Assembly: GCA_035763125.1 (NCBI GenBank) | Contig: DASUBU010000014.1 | Location: 1-13,629 of the forward strand | Length of the DNA: 13,629 nt | Reading direction: 5' to 3' | Source: SMAG-U1939 sp035763125 | Lineage (GTDB): Bacteria > Chloroflexota > Ktedonobacteria > Ktedonobacterales > JADMIN01 | Shown here: in pieces, positions 1 through 6,973 of the stretch | Position numbering within the stretch: the first letter of the stretch is position 1 | How the letters are laid out: every line of letters begins with the position of its first letter | Position numbers and translations under genes: made by a program | The notes under the pieces: generated by a model | What the model saw: the letters and a program-made list of their open reading frames with translations, nothing else | Database searches by the model: none | What the model was told of the DNA's origin: nothing

Positions 1-205
1 CGGCCAGCACGCCAACCACGTCGCCCACGCTGGCGTGCAGCGTCGCGGCCCAGATGAGAATGGCGATACCATAGATGGCGTTGCCCAGTACGGAGACCGA
101 TTGGCCGCTCCACACGACCCAGAACGCGCGCTGCCGGCGCAAGGGCGGCCGGGAGGCGCTGGATTGTGGTGCTGCGCGCACCGGCGATTGGTTTGCTCCA
201 GGCAT
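1..205 (-). CDS. MFS-type transporter, N-terminal fragment (cut by window edge)
   Basis: This open frame on the minus strand starts at the ATG at 205 and runs off the left edge, giving 68 codons. The first ~22 residues are polar and basic. A hydrophobic stretch follows, beginning FWVVWSGQSVSVLGNAIYGI and continuing AILIWAATLHASVGDVVGVL. This matches the first membrane helix and first loop of major facilitator exporters of the EntS/MFS_3 type, whose N-termini typically read FxxLWxGQxxSxLG. The start is well supported: an in-frame TAG lies three codons upstream, and an AGGAAGG Shine-Dalgarno sits 10 nt before the ATG. The gene is divergent from nnr and shares its upstream region. Membrane location follows from the helix. 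The substrate cannot be judged from a fragment lacking the other ~11 helices. Confidence 0.72.
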   Translation of the reverse strand, partial: MPGANQSPVRAAPQSSASRPPLRRQRAFWVVWSGQSVSVLGNAIYGIAILIWAATLHASVGDVVGVLA

Positions 206-567
206 GAATCGCTAGCCTTCCTACGCGCTAGGGTGAGGCCAGCGTGACGTATCACAGCCGACAGCGTATCTACGCGGCCCCAGTGCTGTGCGCGTGAGGC
301 GCAGTCTACCATCCTACTGGCTGGTAGAAATCGGGCGTACACGCGATTTCTTCTGCGCGCCCCATCCGCTATAATTAAGTGGAAGAACGAATAGGAAACG
401 GGCGTTGTTCGGCCCCAGCCTCATCGTGGGATAGGCCCTGATAAGCCTGAGCAGAGCGGCATGCAGACGTGGCCGCGGAAGCTGAGCAACACTGGGAGGT
501 CGCGGCTCGCTCGTGGACGTGGCAATCGGGCTGACTATCGCGGCCGGCAGGAAGGAGCGCAGCAGCG
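206..567. other. divergent intergenic region between MFS transporter and nnr
   Basis: These 362 bases hold no credible gene; the open frames crossing it are low-complexity Arg/Ala/Pro readings that overlap nnr in antisense. It contains the MFS Shine-Dalgarno (minus), a TATAAT box facing nnr at 370-375, the nnr Shine-Dalgarno (GGAAGGAG, 10 nt before the ATG), and a short inverted repeat, CTACCA at 306-311 with TGGTAG at 322-327. The repeat lies upstream of the TATAAT and could be an operator or chance. I saw no tRNA-like or riboswitch-like core. Confidence 0.6.
347..375 (+). promoter_or_regulatory. candidate housekeeping-sigma promoter for nnr
   Basis: A perfect TATAAT at 370-375 stands out in a GC-rich stretch. 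The region 17 nt upstream (347-352, TTTCTT) matches the -35 consensus poorly, so this would depend mainly on the -10. It would start transcription near 382 and leave a leader of about 185 nt before nnr. Confidence 0.4.
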
Positions 568-2103
568 ATGCTCGTCGTGACGGTCGAAGAGATGCGAGCC
601 ATCGAGCGGCGAGCAGAAGCGGAGTATGGGCTGGATTCGCCGACGCTGATGGATCATGCCGGGCGGAGCGTGGCAGAGCTGCTGCGGCCGGCGCTAGGCG
701 ACGTGCGCAACCGGGTGGTGCTAGTGCTGGTGGGGCCAGGCAATAACGGCGGCGACGGGCGTGTGATGGCGAAGTACCTGACGCAGTGGGGCGCCCACGT
801 GACGATCTACGCCTGGAAAGAGCGGCGCCTGGAGGTCGGCGGGCGGCTGATCCCGGTCGGCGACGACCTGGCCGCCGTGCGCGAGGCCCTCTCGCGCGCA
901 GATGCAGTGGCGGACGCGCTGCTGGGCACCGGCTCTTCGCGCCCACTTGACCCGACGATGATCCGGCTGCTCGATCTGGTGCGCGAGGAGAAAGCGCGCC
1001 GGCCTGAGCTGCTGGTGCTGGCGGTGGACCTGCCCTCCGGTCTGAACGCCGACACCGGCGCGGTGGACGCGGGGACGCTGGCCGCCGATCTGACCGCCAC
1101 GCTCGCCTTCCCCAAGACGGGCCTCTTCCTCTTCCCCGGCGCGGACTACATCGGAACGCTGGAGGTGGGTGGCATCGGCCTGCCGCCGGAGATGGAGATT
1201 ACGTCGGGCCTGGCGCTGATGGACGAGCCGATGATCCGTCCACTGCTGCCGGCGCGGCCCGTCAACAGCAACAAGGGGACCTTTGGGAAGGTGATGGTGC
1301 TGGCCGGCTCAGGACACTTCCTCGGCGCGGCCTATCTGGTGACGGCGGCGGCGGCGCGCGTGGGAGCGGGGCTGGTGACGCTGGCGACGACCGGCGAGCG
1401 GGCCGCTCTCTACACGACGATGCTGCCGGAGGCGACCTATGCCATCCTGCCGCCGGACGACGCGCCGCCCCAAGCGCGTGCGGAGGCCTTCCTGGCGGCG
1501 CTACCAGGGTATGCGGCGGTGGTGCTGGGGCCGGGGCTGGGCCAGTCGGCCGCGACGCTGGCCTTCGTCGAGCATGTGCTGGTAGGCATGACAGCGCTGG
1601 CGGAGGACCAGCAGCCCGCACTATTGGTGGATGCTGACGGCCTGAACAATCTGGCGAAGCTGGAGCGCTGGTGGGAGCGCCTGCCGGCGGGGACGATCAT
1701 CACGCCACATCCCGGCGAGATGGCGCGACTGCGCGGGGGAGAGACGGTGTCGGGCGGCGGACCTGACCGCCTGCCGGTGGTGCGCGAGGCCGCGGCGGCC
1801 TGGAGGACGATCACCGTGCTGAAAGGCGCGGCGACGCTAGTGGCGGCGCCCGGTGGTACGACACGGCTGCACTGGCCGGGCAATCCCGCGCTGGCGACGG
1901 CGGGGACGGGTGATGTGCTCTCCGGCGCGATCGGAGGGCTGCTGGCGCAGGGGCTGGCGCCCTTCGATGCGGCGAGCGTGGGCGTCTATCTGCACGCGCT
2001 GGCGGGGTTCCGCGTCTCCGCGCGGCTGGGCGACGCCGGCACACTGGCCGGCGACCTGCTACCCGAGCTGCCGCTGGCGATCAAGCAGCTCAAGCGGCGC
2101 TGA
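568..2103 (+). CDS. nnr: bifunctional NAD(P)H-hydrate repair enzyme (epimerase + ADP/ATP-dependent dehydratase)
   Basis: The 511-residue protein has the two-domain layout and length of bacterial Nnr (YjeF). It repairs NADH and NADPH damaged by hydration: the N-terminal domain epimerises the R hydrate and the C-terminal domain dehydrates the S hydrate using ADP or ATP. The epimerase half (about 1-225) has the family opening TVEEMRAIERRA, the phosphate-binding loop GPGNNGGDG at 56-64 and VDLPSG at 153-158, with the expected catalytic Asp154. The ribokinase-like dehydratase half (about 230-511) has NKGTFG at 235-240, GPGLG at 321-325, DADGLN at 355-360, TPHPGE at 379-384, LKG at 418-420 and GTGDVLSG at 446-453, with the catalytic Asp449. 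The start is set by GGAAGGAG 10 nt upstream. All key motifs are intact. It appears monocistronic; the next gene lies 690 nt away. Confidence 0.95.
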   Translation: MLVVTVEEMRAIERRAEAEYGLDSPTLMDHAGRSVAELLRPALGDVRNRVVLVLVGPGNNGGDGRVMAKYLTQWGAHVTIYAWKERRLEVGGRLIPVGDDLAAVREALSRADAVADALLGTGSSRPLDPTMIRLLDLVREEKARRPELLVLAVDLPSGLNADTGAVDAGTLAADLTATLAFPKTGLFLFPGADYIGTLEVGGIGLPPEMEITSGLALMDEPMIRPLLPARPVNSNKGTFGKVMVLAGSGHFLGAAYLVTAAAARVGAGLVTLATTGERAALYTTMLPEATYAILPPDDAPPQARAEAFLAALPGYAAVVLGPGLGQSAATLAFVEHVLVGMTALAEDQQPALLVDADGLNNLAKLERWWERLPAGTIITPHPGEMARLRGGETVSGGGPDRLPVVREAAAAWRTITVLKGAATLVAAPGGTTRLHWPGNPALATAGTGDVLSGAIGGLLAQGLAPFDAASVGVYLHALAGFRVSARLGDAGTLAGDLLPELPLAIKQLKRR

Positions 2104-2243
2104 GGAGAAGGTCGTTCGTCTGTCTGGCATGTCATGTGCTGGTCTGCACGCCGTGAATCACCGCGCGAGTGGGAGAAGGCGTGGATGTGCGACGTGCGAC
2201 AGCGATGAGCACGAGCGGGCGACGATGGTGTCTAAGAGCCGTC

Positions 2244-2273
2244 TTGACATTCACTTCCTGACTCCACTCTAAT
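2244..2273 (+). promoter_or_regulatory. near-consensus housekeeping-sigma promoter in the nnr-kinase gap
   Basis: A perfect TTGACA at 2244-2249 is followed after 18 nt by TCTAAT at 2268-2273, five of six bases of the -10 consensus. It is the best promoter match in the window. Transcription would start near 2280, about 515 nt upstream of the kinase ATG, so the product is either a very long leader or an independent RNA. Confidence 0.55.
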
Positions 2274-2321
2274 GGTGAAGCGCCACAGGTGATAACGCCT
2301 CCCGTGACGGGGCTGCAGTAG

Positions 2322-2474
2322 TGCACTGTTCGCTCAGTGTGTCGTGCCGGTCCGGGAGCCAGGTCATCATGTGCAGATGCCGTACCAACCCGCGAGTGAA
2401 GCGGTGAGTCTTGCGGAGTTGAGCTCCACGCTTCGATGCCCCGCTGCGAAAACCGAAGACGAGCGAACAGTGTG
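2322..2474 (+). ncRNA. candidate structured RNA or leader closed by a 12-bp long-range stem
   Basis: CACTGTTCGCTC at 2324-2335 is the exact reverse complement of GAGCGAACAGTG at 2461-2472, and G-U pairs can extend the stem to 2322 and 2474. In between lie plausible small hairpins: CCGC/GCGG with loop GAGTGAA, and GAG/CTC with loop TTGAG. The stem begins about 40 nt after the start predicted from the promoter at 2244-2273. The 5' arm can instead form a local hairpin, CACTG (2324-2328) with CAGTG (2335-2339). I recognise no known RNA family and see no intrinsic terminator with a U-tract behind it. This is inference from base pairing read by eye. Confidence 0.27.
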
Positions 2475-2532
2475 GCATCACGCGGGGGGATTGCAGGAGT
2501 CAAACTTCCTTCTGCCCTGGCAGCACAACGTC

Positions 2533-2554
2533 TTTGGGCCCGAAAGGGCTCAGG
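2533..2554 (+). other. GNRA-loop hairpin downstream of the candidate RNA
   Basis: GGGCCC and GGGCTC flank a GAAA tetraloop (core 2536-2551, one G-U pair), and three further pairs extend the stem to 2533-2554. GAAA is a stable GNRA loop typical of structured RNA. No run of T follows on either strand, so it is a poor intrinsic terminator. It could be part of a larger folded leader. Confidence 0.3.
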
Positions 2555-2770
2555 CATGCTCGCAAGGGATCGCAAGGAGTCTAGGGTCTGCCACAGAGCG
2601 GTGGCGACGTCCTCGCCTCGTCCTGCGTTCCGCCATGCAGGTCACGATGCCGCGGCATACGGGCCAGCGCATGTGAGGCCACATCACCCCTAGTAAATAT
2701 CGCGTCGCAGGGAGTGTCCCATCGCTGTTTGAGTCGGGCCACCATCTATCCACGATACACGCACCTCTTA

Positions 2771-2785
2771 CCTGTACACAGGAAG
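2771..2785 (+). promoter_or_regulatory. inverted repeat overlapping the kinase ribosome-binding site
   Basis: CCTGT-AC-ACAGG (2771-2782) is a perfect 5-bp inverted repeat around a central AC. Its right arm shares bases with the AGGAAG Shine-Dalgarno (2780-2785) that sits 9 nt before the kinase ATG at 2795. A protein bound here could block translation or transcription, but the repeat is short enough to be chance. The AGGAAG is the main reason for choosing the 2795 start. Confidence 0.35.
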
Positions 2786-2794
2786 TGGGTCGGC

Positions 2795-5700
2795 ATGAAT
2801 GACATTCGAGTAGATCTCGACGGCGTGAGGAAGCAGCTTGTCACCCGCCTGAACGATGGGGTGGCCATGGCGCTCTCCTTTGCGATGATGTGGGGAACGC
2901 AGCTCATCGCCCTCCGCGAGCCCGGCCGCCGGGAGGAGGCCTGGCATGCTGCGCGACCGGTGCTGGTGTTCGCTGCGGCATATATCACGGCCTGGTCCTA
3001 CTTGCTCATCGCGGCATTTCTCGGTGACCAGCCTCCACCTGCCCCGCTGTTTCTGCCAGGTGCAGTCCTCCTTTGCGCGCTGCTGCTGGCGCCGCCACGC
3101 CGCTGGTGGCTTTACCTGGCTGCGGCCTTTCTGATTCAAGTGCCCATCCTGGCGTATCTGCATTTGCCGCTGTGGTGGAACGTAGTGGGGTTCATCCCTG
3201 ACGCCGTCGAGCCTCTCATTGCCGTCGCTCTGATGCTCCGATTCATCTCCGTGCCGCCGCGCTTCGCCAGCCTGCGTGACGTGAGTGTCTACACGGTCTG
3301 TGTCGTTGCCGCCGTCGTGGTGGCGGCGACGCTCGGCTCGACCGTGAACGCTGTCCTAGGGGGACAGCCGTACTGGACCTCATGGCGCACGTGGTTTCTG
3401 GGTGATGTCCTGGCCGATTTGGTGCTCGCTTCGGCCATCCTGCTGTGGATTGCTGCGGGGTACCGCGGCCTGAGGACACGGTCCCGCCAGCGCTACGTCG
3501 AGGCCGTGCTACTATACGGCAGCCTGCTGGTGATGGGTGTAATGGTCTTTGACACGCGCCTTACTCGCCTTCTAGGCACGGAGACCGAGCCTGGATATGC
3601 GCGTGCGTTGATCTATCTGCCCGTGCCCCTGTTGTTGTGGGCGGCTGTGCGCTTTGGCCCCAGAGGCATAACGAGCGCGCTCTCGCTGATCCTGGTCCTC
3701 GCTATCCCGGCGGTGGCCGATGCGATGGGGCCATTCGCCAGCCGGTCAATCCCGGCCGTGGCCACCCAGGCGAACATCTTCACCCTGCAGCTGTTCCTGC
3801 TGGTCATCGGCGTGTCGCTGCTCTTCCTGGCGGCCGTTGTGCAAGACCATGCGCGCGCGGAGGCGGCTCTACGCGCGAGCGAGGACCGCTACCGTAGTGT
3901 GGTGGAGACGCAAACCGAGCTCGTCAGTCGCTTCTTGCCCGACACCACGCTCGTCTTTGTCAACGAAGCCAACGCCCGGTTCTACGGAAAGTCACGGGAG
4001 GAAGTGATTGGCACCAAGTGGCTGGATCTCGTCCCGCCCTCGGCGCGCGAGCCGGTGCGTGTGCACCTCCAATCACTCTTGGAGCAGCCCGGCATCCACA
4101 CCATCGAGCACGAGGCCGTGCGCCCAGATGGCAGCGTGCGCTGGCAGCAATGGGTGGATTGCACCATTTGCGATGCGGACGGCAAGGTGATCGAGCTACA
4201 AGGCATCGGGCGCGACATCACCGAGCGCAAGCGGATGGAGCAGGAGATGCAGGCGAGTGAGGCACGCTATCGGGACCTCGTCGAGACCCAGACCGAGCTG
4301 ATTTGCCGCTATTTGCCCGATGGCACCTTGACCTTCGTCAACGACTCCTACTGCCGCCATTTTGGCCGGTCTCGTGAGGCGCTCCTCGGCGCGAAGTTCC
4401 CCGATCTGTTGCCCCTGGCGCAGGCGGAACGCGCCCGTGAGGGGCTCAGCCGGTTGGCTGCGCAGCCTCGCGTGGTCACCGATGAGCACGAAGTGGTGCT
4501 GCCCAATGGACGCATTGGCTGGCAACAGTGGGTCGAGCATGCCATCTATGGCGCGGGGGGCCAAGTCATCGAGGTCCAGGCCATCGGGCGCGATATCACC
4601 GAGCGCAAGCGAGCGGAGGAGGCGTTGCGGGCGAGTGAGGAGCGCTTCCGCGCGGCGTTCGAGTCTGCGGCGGTTGGCATGATGCTGGTCGACAGCAGTG
4701 GCCATGCAATACGGGTCAATCAGCCACTTACCGCAATGCTGGGCTACTCGGAGGAGGAGCTGCGCAGCCTGACCTTTGCGGATATCACCTATTCTGACGA
4801 TGTGGATGCCAATCTGACGCTGTTCCGCCGCGCCCTGGCTGGTGAGATCGACAGCTACCAGATGGAAAAGCGCTTCATTCACAGGCAGGGGCATCTGGTC
4901 TGGGGCTTGCTGAGCGCCGGGATCGTGCGCGACACGGCCGGCGAGGTGATCTATTTGGTCGGCCACCTCGAGGACATCACCTCGCGCAAACAGTTGGAGC
5001 GCGAACGGGAGGAAGCCCGCGCGAAGGCCGAGCAACAGGCGGAGCAGCTCGACCGCCTCATCGAGGGCATGGGGGAAGGTGTGTTCGTCTACGACCAGCA
5101 GGGGCAAGTGGTGCGGACCAACGCGGTGGCGCGTCGCTTGCTCGGCCTGGACAATGTCCCCCTCGACTATTACCATCTGCCCGCCGAGATGCGGCTAGCC
5201 CTCTATGCTCCGCTCGACGGGCAGGAGGAGGCCCACTTGCTCACGCCAGAGAACTGGCTGACAGCGCGAGCGCTGCGTGGGGATGTGCTCAATGGGGCGG
5301 AAGCGCGAGACATCCGCATGCGCGCACTAGATGGGCGCGAGCTGGAGGTGAGCGCCAGTGTGGCGCCGCTGCACGATCAAGCGGGCCAGGTGGTGGGGGC
5401 AGTGCTGATCCTGAGCGACCGTACCGAGCGCAACCAGTTGGCGCGCGAGCGCGAGGAGGCGCGCGCCAACGAGCTGGCCCAGCGTGAGGTCATCCGCCAC
5501 ATGGATGACTTCCTGATAATAGCCGCGCACGATCTGCGCAGCCCCCTGACGGCGACGAAACTGCGGGTCCAGATAGTGGCGCGGCGCATCGGGCGGTTGA
5601 TCGCGGCAAATACAGAGCACGACCCGCGTCGAAGCGTGGCACCGGACGATCCGGCACTGGACGTTGACGGCCTGGAGACGGCAATGCACGACGCAAACGC

Positions 5701-6340
5701 TGGTCTTATGCGACTGGAGCGACTGTTCAATCGCCTGCTCGATGTGCCTCGTATCCGCACAGGCACACTGGAATTGAACCCGGAACCAACCGATCTAGCT
5801 GCCATTCTCCGGCATGTCGTCGAGGAACATCGCCTACTTGCGCCGGAACGCCTCATCGAGCTGGATTTGCCCAACCCTGAAATGCCACTTGCGACGACAG
5901 CGGATCCAGATCGGATTGGCCAGGTGATCACCAACTTCGTGACCAATGCGTTGCGCTACTCGCCGGCAGATCAGCCAGTGGAGGTATCGGGATGCCTGCT
6001 GCAGGATGAGGGCGTGCGTGTGGCAGTCCGCGATCACGGGCCGGGTATCCCTGTGCGGGAGCGCGAGCGCATCTGGACGCGCTTTGGGCGCTTGAACACG
6101 ACCCAGCAGAGATTTGACACCGACACCGGGCTTGGGCTGGGACTGTATATCAGCAATGAGATCGTGAAGCGGCATGGGGGCCAGATTGGCGTGGAAAGCG
6201 AGGTGGGCCATGGCTCGACATTCTGGTTCATCTTACCAGATGGAGCAAAGTCCACAGCGGAGAGCGACGCCTCTCGCGAGACTGCGGAGATCGCGACGGA
6301 GCTGCGCGCCGACCACATCCCCCCGTCTCCCGCTCCTTGA
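2795..6340 (+). CDS. membrane sensor histidine kinase, MASE1-PAS(x4)-HisKA-HATPase
   Basis: The 1181-residue product is an inner-membrane sensor kinase. Residues ~20-340 form about eight hydrophobic segments of the MASE1 type. Four PAS-like domains follow, starting near residues 362, 488, 614 and 750; the first three have an exact 126-residue period, and PAS1 and PAS2 each end in GRDITERKR. PAS4 leads through a helical linker to the kinase core: H-box AAHDLRSPL with phospho-acceptor His912, N-box Asn1051, G1 DHGPGIP at 1080, F-box RFGRL, and G2 GLGLGLYIS at 1112-1120. The C-terminal ~30 residues are polar. There is no receiver domain and no response regulator nearby, so its partner is elsewhere. 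The ATG at 2795 has AGGAAG 9 nt upstream; an in-frame GTG at 2714 would add 27 residues unlike a MASE1 N-terminus. The signal sensed is unknown. Confidence 0.93.
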   Translation: MNDIRVDLDGVRKQLVTRLNDGVAMALSFAMMWGTQLIALREPGRREEAWHAARPVLVFAAAYITAWSYLLIAAFLGDQPPPAPLFLPGAVLLCALLLAPPRRWWLYLAAAFLIQVPILAYLHLPLWWNVVGFIPDAVEPLIAVALMLRFISVPPRFASLRDVSVYTVCVVAAVVVAATLGSTVNAVLGGQPYWTSWRTWFLGDVLADLVLASAILLWIAAGYRGLRTRSRQRYVEAVLLYGSLLVMGVMVFDTRLTRLLGTETEPGYARALIYLPVPLLLWAAVRFGPRGITSALSLILVLAIPAVADAMGPFASRSIPAVATQANIFTLQLFLLVIGVSLLFLAAVVQDHARAEAALRASEDRYRSVVETQTELVSRFLPDTTLVFVNEANARFYGKSREEVIGTKWLDLVPPSAREPVRVHLQSLLEQPGIHTIEHEAVRPDGSVRWQQWVDCTICDADGKVIELQGIGRDITERKRMEQEMQASEARYRDLVETQTELICRYLPDGTLTFVNDSYCRHFGRSREALLGAKFPDLLPLAQAERAREGLSRLAAQPRVVTDEHEVVLPNGRIGWQQWVEHAIYGAGGQVIEVQAIGRDITERKRAEEALRASEERFRAAFESAAVGMMLVDSSGHAIRVNQPLTAMLGYSEEELRSLTFADITYSDDVDANLTLFRRALAGEIDSYQMEKRFIHRQGHLVWGLLSAGIVRDTAGEVIYLVGHLEDITSRKQLEREREEARAKAEQQAEQLDRLIEGMGEGVFVYDQQGQVVRTNAVARRLLGLDNVPLDYYHLPAEMRLALYAPLDGQEEAHLLTPENWLTARALRGDVLNGAEARDIRMRALDGRELEVSASVAPLHDQAGQVVGAVLILSDRTERNQLAREREEARANELAQREVIRHMDDFLIIAAHDLRSPLTATKLRVQIVARRIGRLIAANTEHDPRRSVAPDDPALDVDGLETAMHDANAGLMRLERLFNRLLDVPRIRTGTLELNPEPTDLAAILRHVVEEHRLLAPERLIELDLPNPEMPLATTADPDRIGQVITNFVTNALRYSPADQPVEVSGCLLQDEGVRVAVRDHGPGIPVRERERIWTRFGRLNTTQQRFDTDTGLGLGLYISNEIVKRHGGQIGVESEVGHGSTFWFILPDGAKSTAESDASRETAEIATELRADHIPPSPAP

Positions 6341-6398
6341 GGAACGCGAGCGCCAGGTGTAAGGCCCCGCGTTACCGCAGATCTACTTGCGCCACGCT

Positions 6399-6953
6399 TC
6401 AAATATCGAAGAAGCCGGCATATTCGGGGAAGCGGTCGGAAGCCTCGCGCTGGTAGGCGCCGGGGACAGGCATGAACAACCCCTCGGCCGTCGCGATGAC
6501 GGTGTGCGGGGCGTCCTTGAGGCGGATCTCGCCGGACGCATGGATCATGCGCGCACGGGAGGAGAGCGGCCGCGCCGTGACACGCAGTGTCTGACCGACG
6601 GGCGCCGGCGCGCGATAGCGCACGTCGAGCCGGCCGGTCATCGTCCAGCGGCCCTCAGCCATCGCCGTGCGATTGAGCGTCTCGTCGAGCAGGGTGGCGA
6701 GGATGCCGCCGTGAACGACGCCGGGGAAGCCCTGGAATGCCTCGGTAGCTGTAAACTCCGTCACGACCGCGTCGCCCTCGTGCCAGAACGTGAGGCGCAG
6801 GCCGGCATCGTTGCGAGCGCCGCACGCGAAGCAGCGCTGGTACGCGCTTGTGTCGTTCAGGCGATCTCGCTCGGTAGGTGCGTTCGGGCGCTCGGCGCTC
6901 TCGGAGTCAGCGGGCGTGTCGGTGGCGGGATCGTCGCGGCGGTCGTCGGCCAC
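6399..6953 (-). CDS. PaaI-type hotdog-fold thioesterase, third gene of the hepT-menG operon
   Basis: The 184-residue protein is an acyl-CoA thioesterase of the hotdog (4HBT/PaaI) superfamily. Residues 1-37 are polar and probably disordered. CFACG (41-45) leads into the fold. GVVHGGILATLLDE at 78-91 is the family helix: His81-Gly-Gly with Asp90 nine residues on, matching the spacing of the catalytic Asp in E. coli PaaI. The start is the GTG at 6953, with AAGGAG 7 nt upstream; a TTG at 7031 would give a longer product overlapping menG by 58 bases and adding an implausible Arg-rich leader. It follows menG by 20 nt. The context allows a role in menaquinone synthesis (hydrolysing 1,4-dihydroxy-2-naphthoyl-CoA), but that is inference; a general acyl-CoA thioesterase is equally possible from sequence. 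Confidence 0.85.
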   Translation of the reverse strand: MADDRRDDPATDTPADSESAERPNAPTERDRLNDTSAYQRCFACGARNDAGLRLTFWHEGDAVVTEFTATEAFQGFPGVVHGGILATLLDETLNRTAMAEGRWTMTGRLDVRYRAPAPVGQTLRVTARPLSSRARMIHASGEIRLKDAPHTVIATAEGLFMPVPGAYQREASDRFPEYAGFFDI

Positions 6954-6973
6954 AGGGAGGCTCCTTCTGGCGG

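Larger units (their letters stand above)
2104..2794. other. 691-nt region without a credible protein gene
   Basis: Open frames here (for example 2132-2575 minus, 2344-2676 plus) read as composition-biased protein with no recognisable motif and no good ribosome site. The region looks less GC-rich than the flanking genes. It holds a near-consensus promoter (2244-2273); a CCCG/CGGG hairpin (2301-2311); a 12-bp inverted repeat (2324-2335 with 2461-2472); a CTGC/GCAG hairpin (2512-2523); a GAAA-loop hairpin (2533-2554); an octamer TCGCAAGG repeated near 2560-2578; a GCCAC/GTGGC hairpin (2590-2605); the palindrome ATGCCGCGGCAT (2647-2658); an ATGTG/CACAT repeat (2671-2684); and an inverted repeat over the kinase ribosome site (2771-2782). 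It may be a long regulatory leader for the kinase, a separate small RNA, or an eroded element. Confidence 0.55.

Noticed and set aside
314..946. 210-codon minus frame across the nnr start
   Set aside because: Arg/Pro/Ala low-complexity shadow that overlaps the well-supported nnr gene.
2281..2385. Cobalamin-riboswitch-like words (GGTGATAA, GCACTGT, GAGCCAGGTCATC) in the nnr-kinase gap
   Set aside because: The words come in roughly the right order, but the B12-box match is poor after AGCCAGG, the expected surrounding stems are absent, and no cobalamin gene follows.
2132..2575. 147-codon open frame on the minus strand in the gap
   Set aside because: No motif, no ribosome site, biased composition, and it overlaps the promoter and inverted repeat; long frames arise easily in GC-rich DNA.
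2714..2794. GTG start at 2714 adding 27 residues to the kinase
   Set aside because: The added residues are not MASE1-like, while the ATG at 2795 has AGGAAG at good spacing.
4196..5176. 326-codon antisense frame opposite the kinase
   Set aside because: It mirrors the codon bias of the PAS region and has no independent motif or ribosome site.
6342..6377. AACGCG/CGCGTT inverted repeat between the convergent kinase and thioesterase genes
   Set aside because: The spacing is wide and no T-run follows on either strand, so I do not call a terminator.
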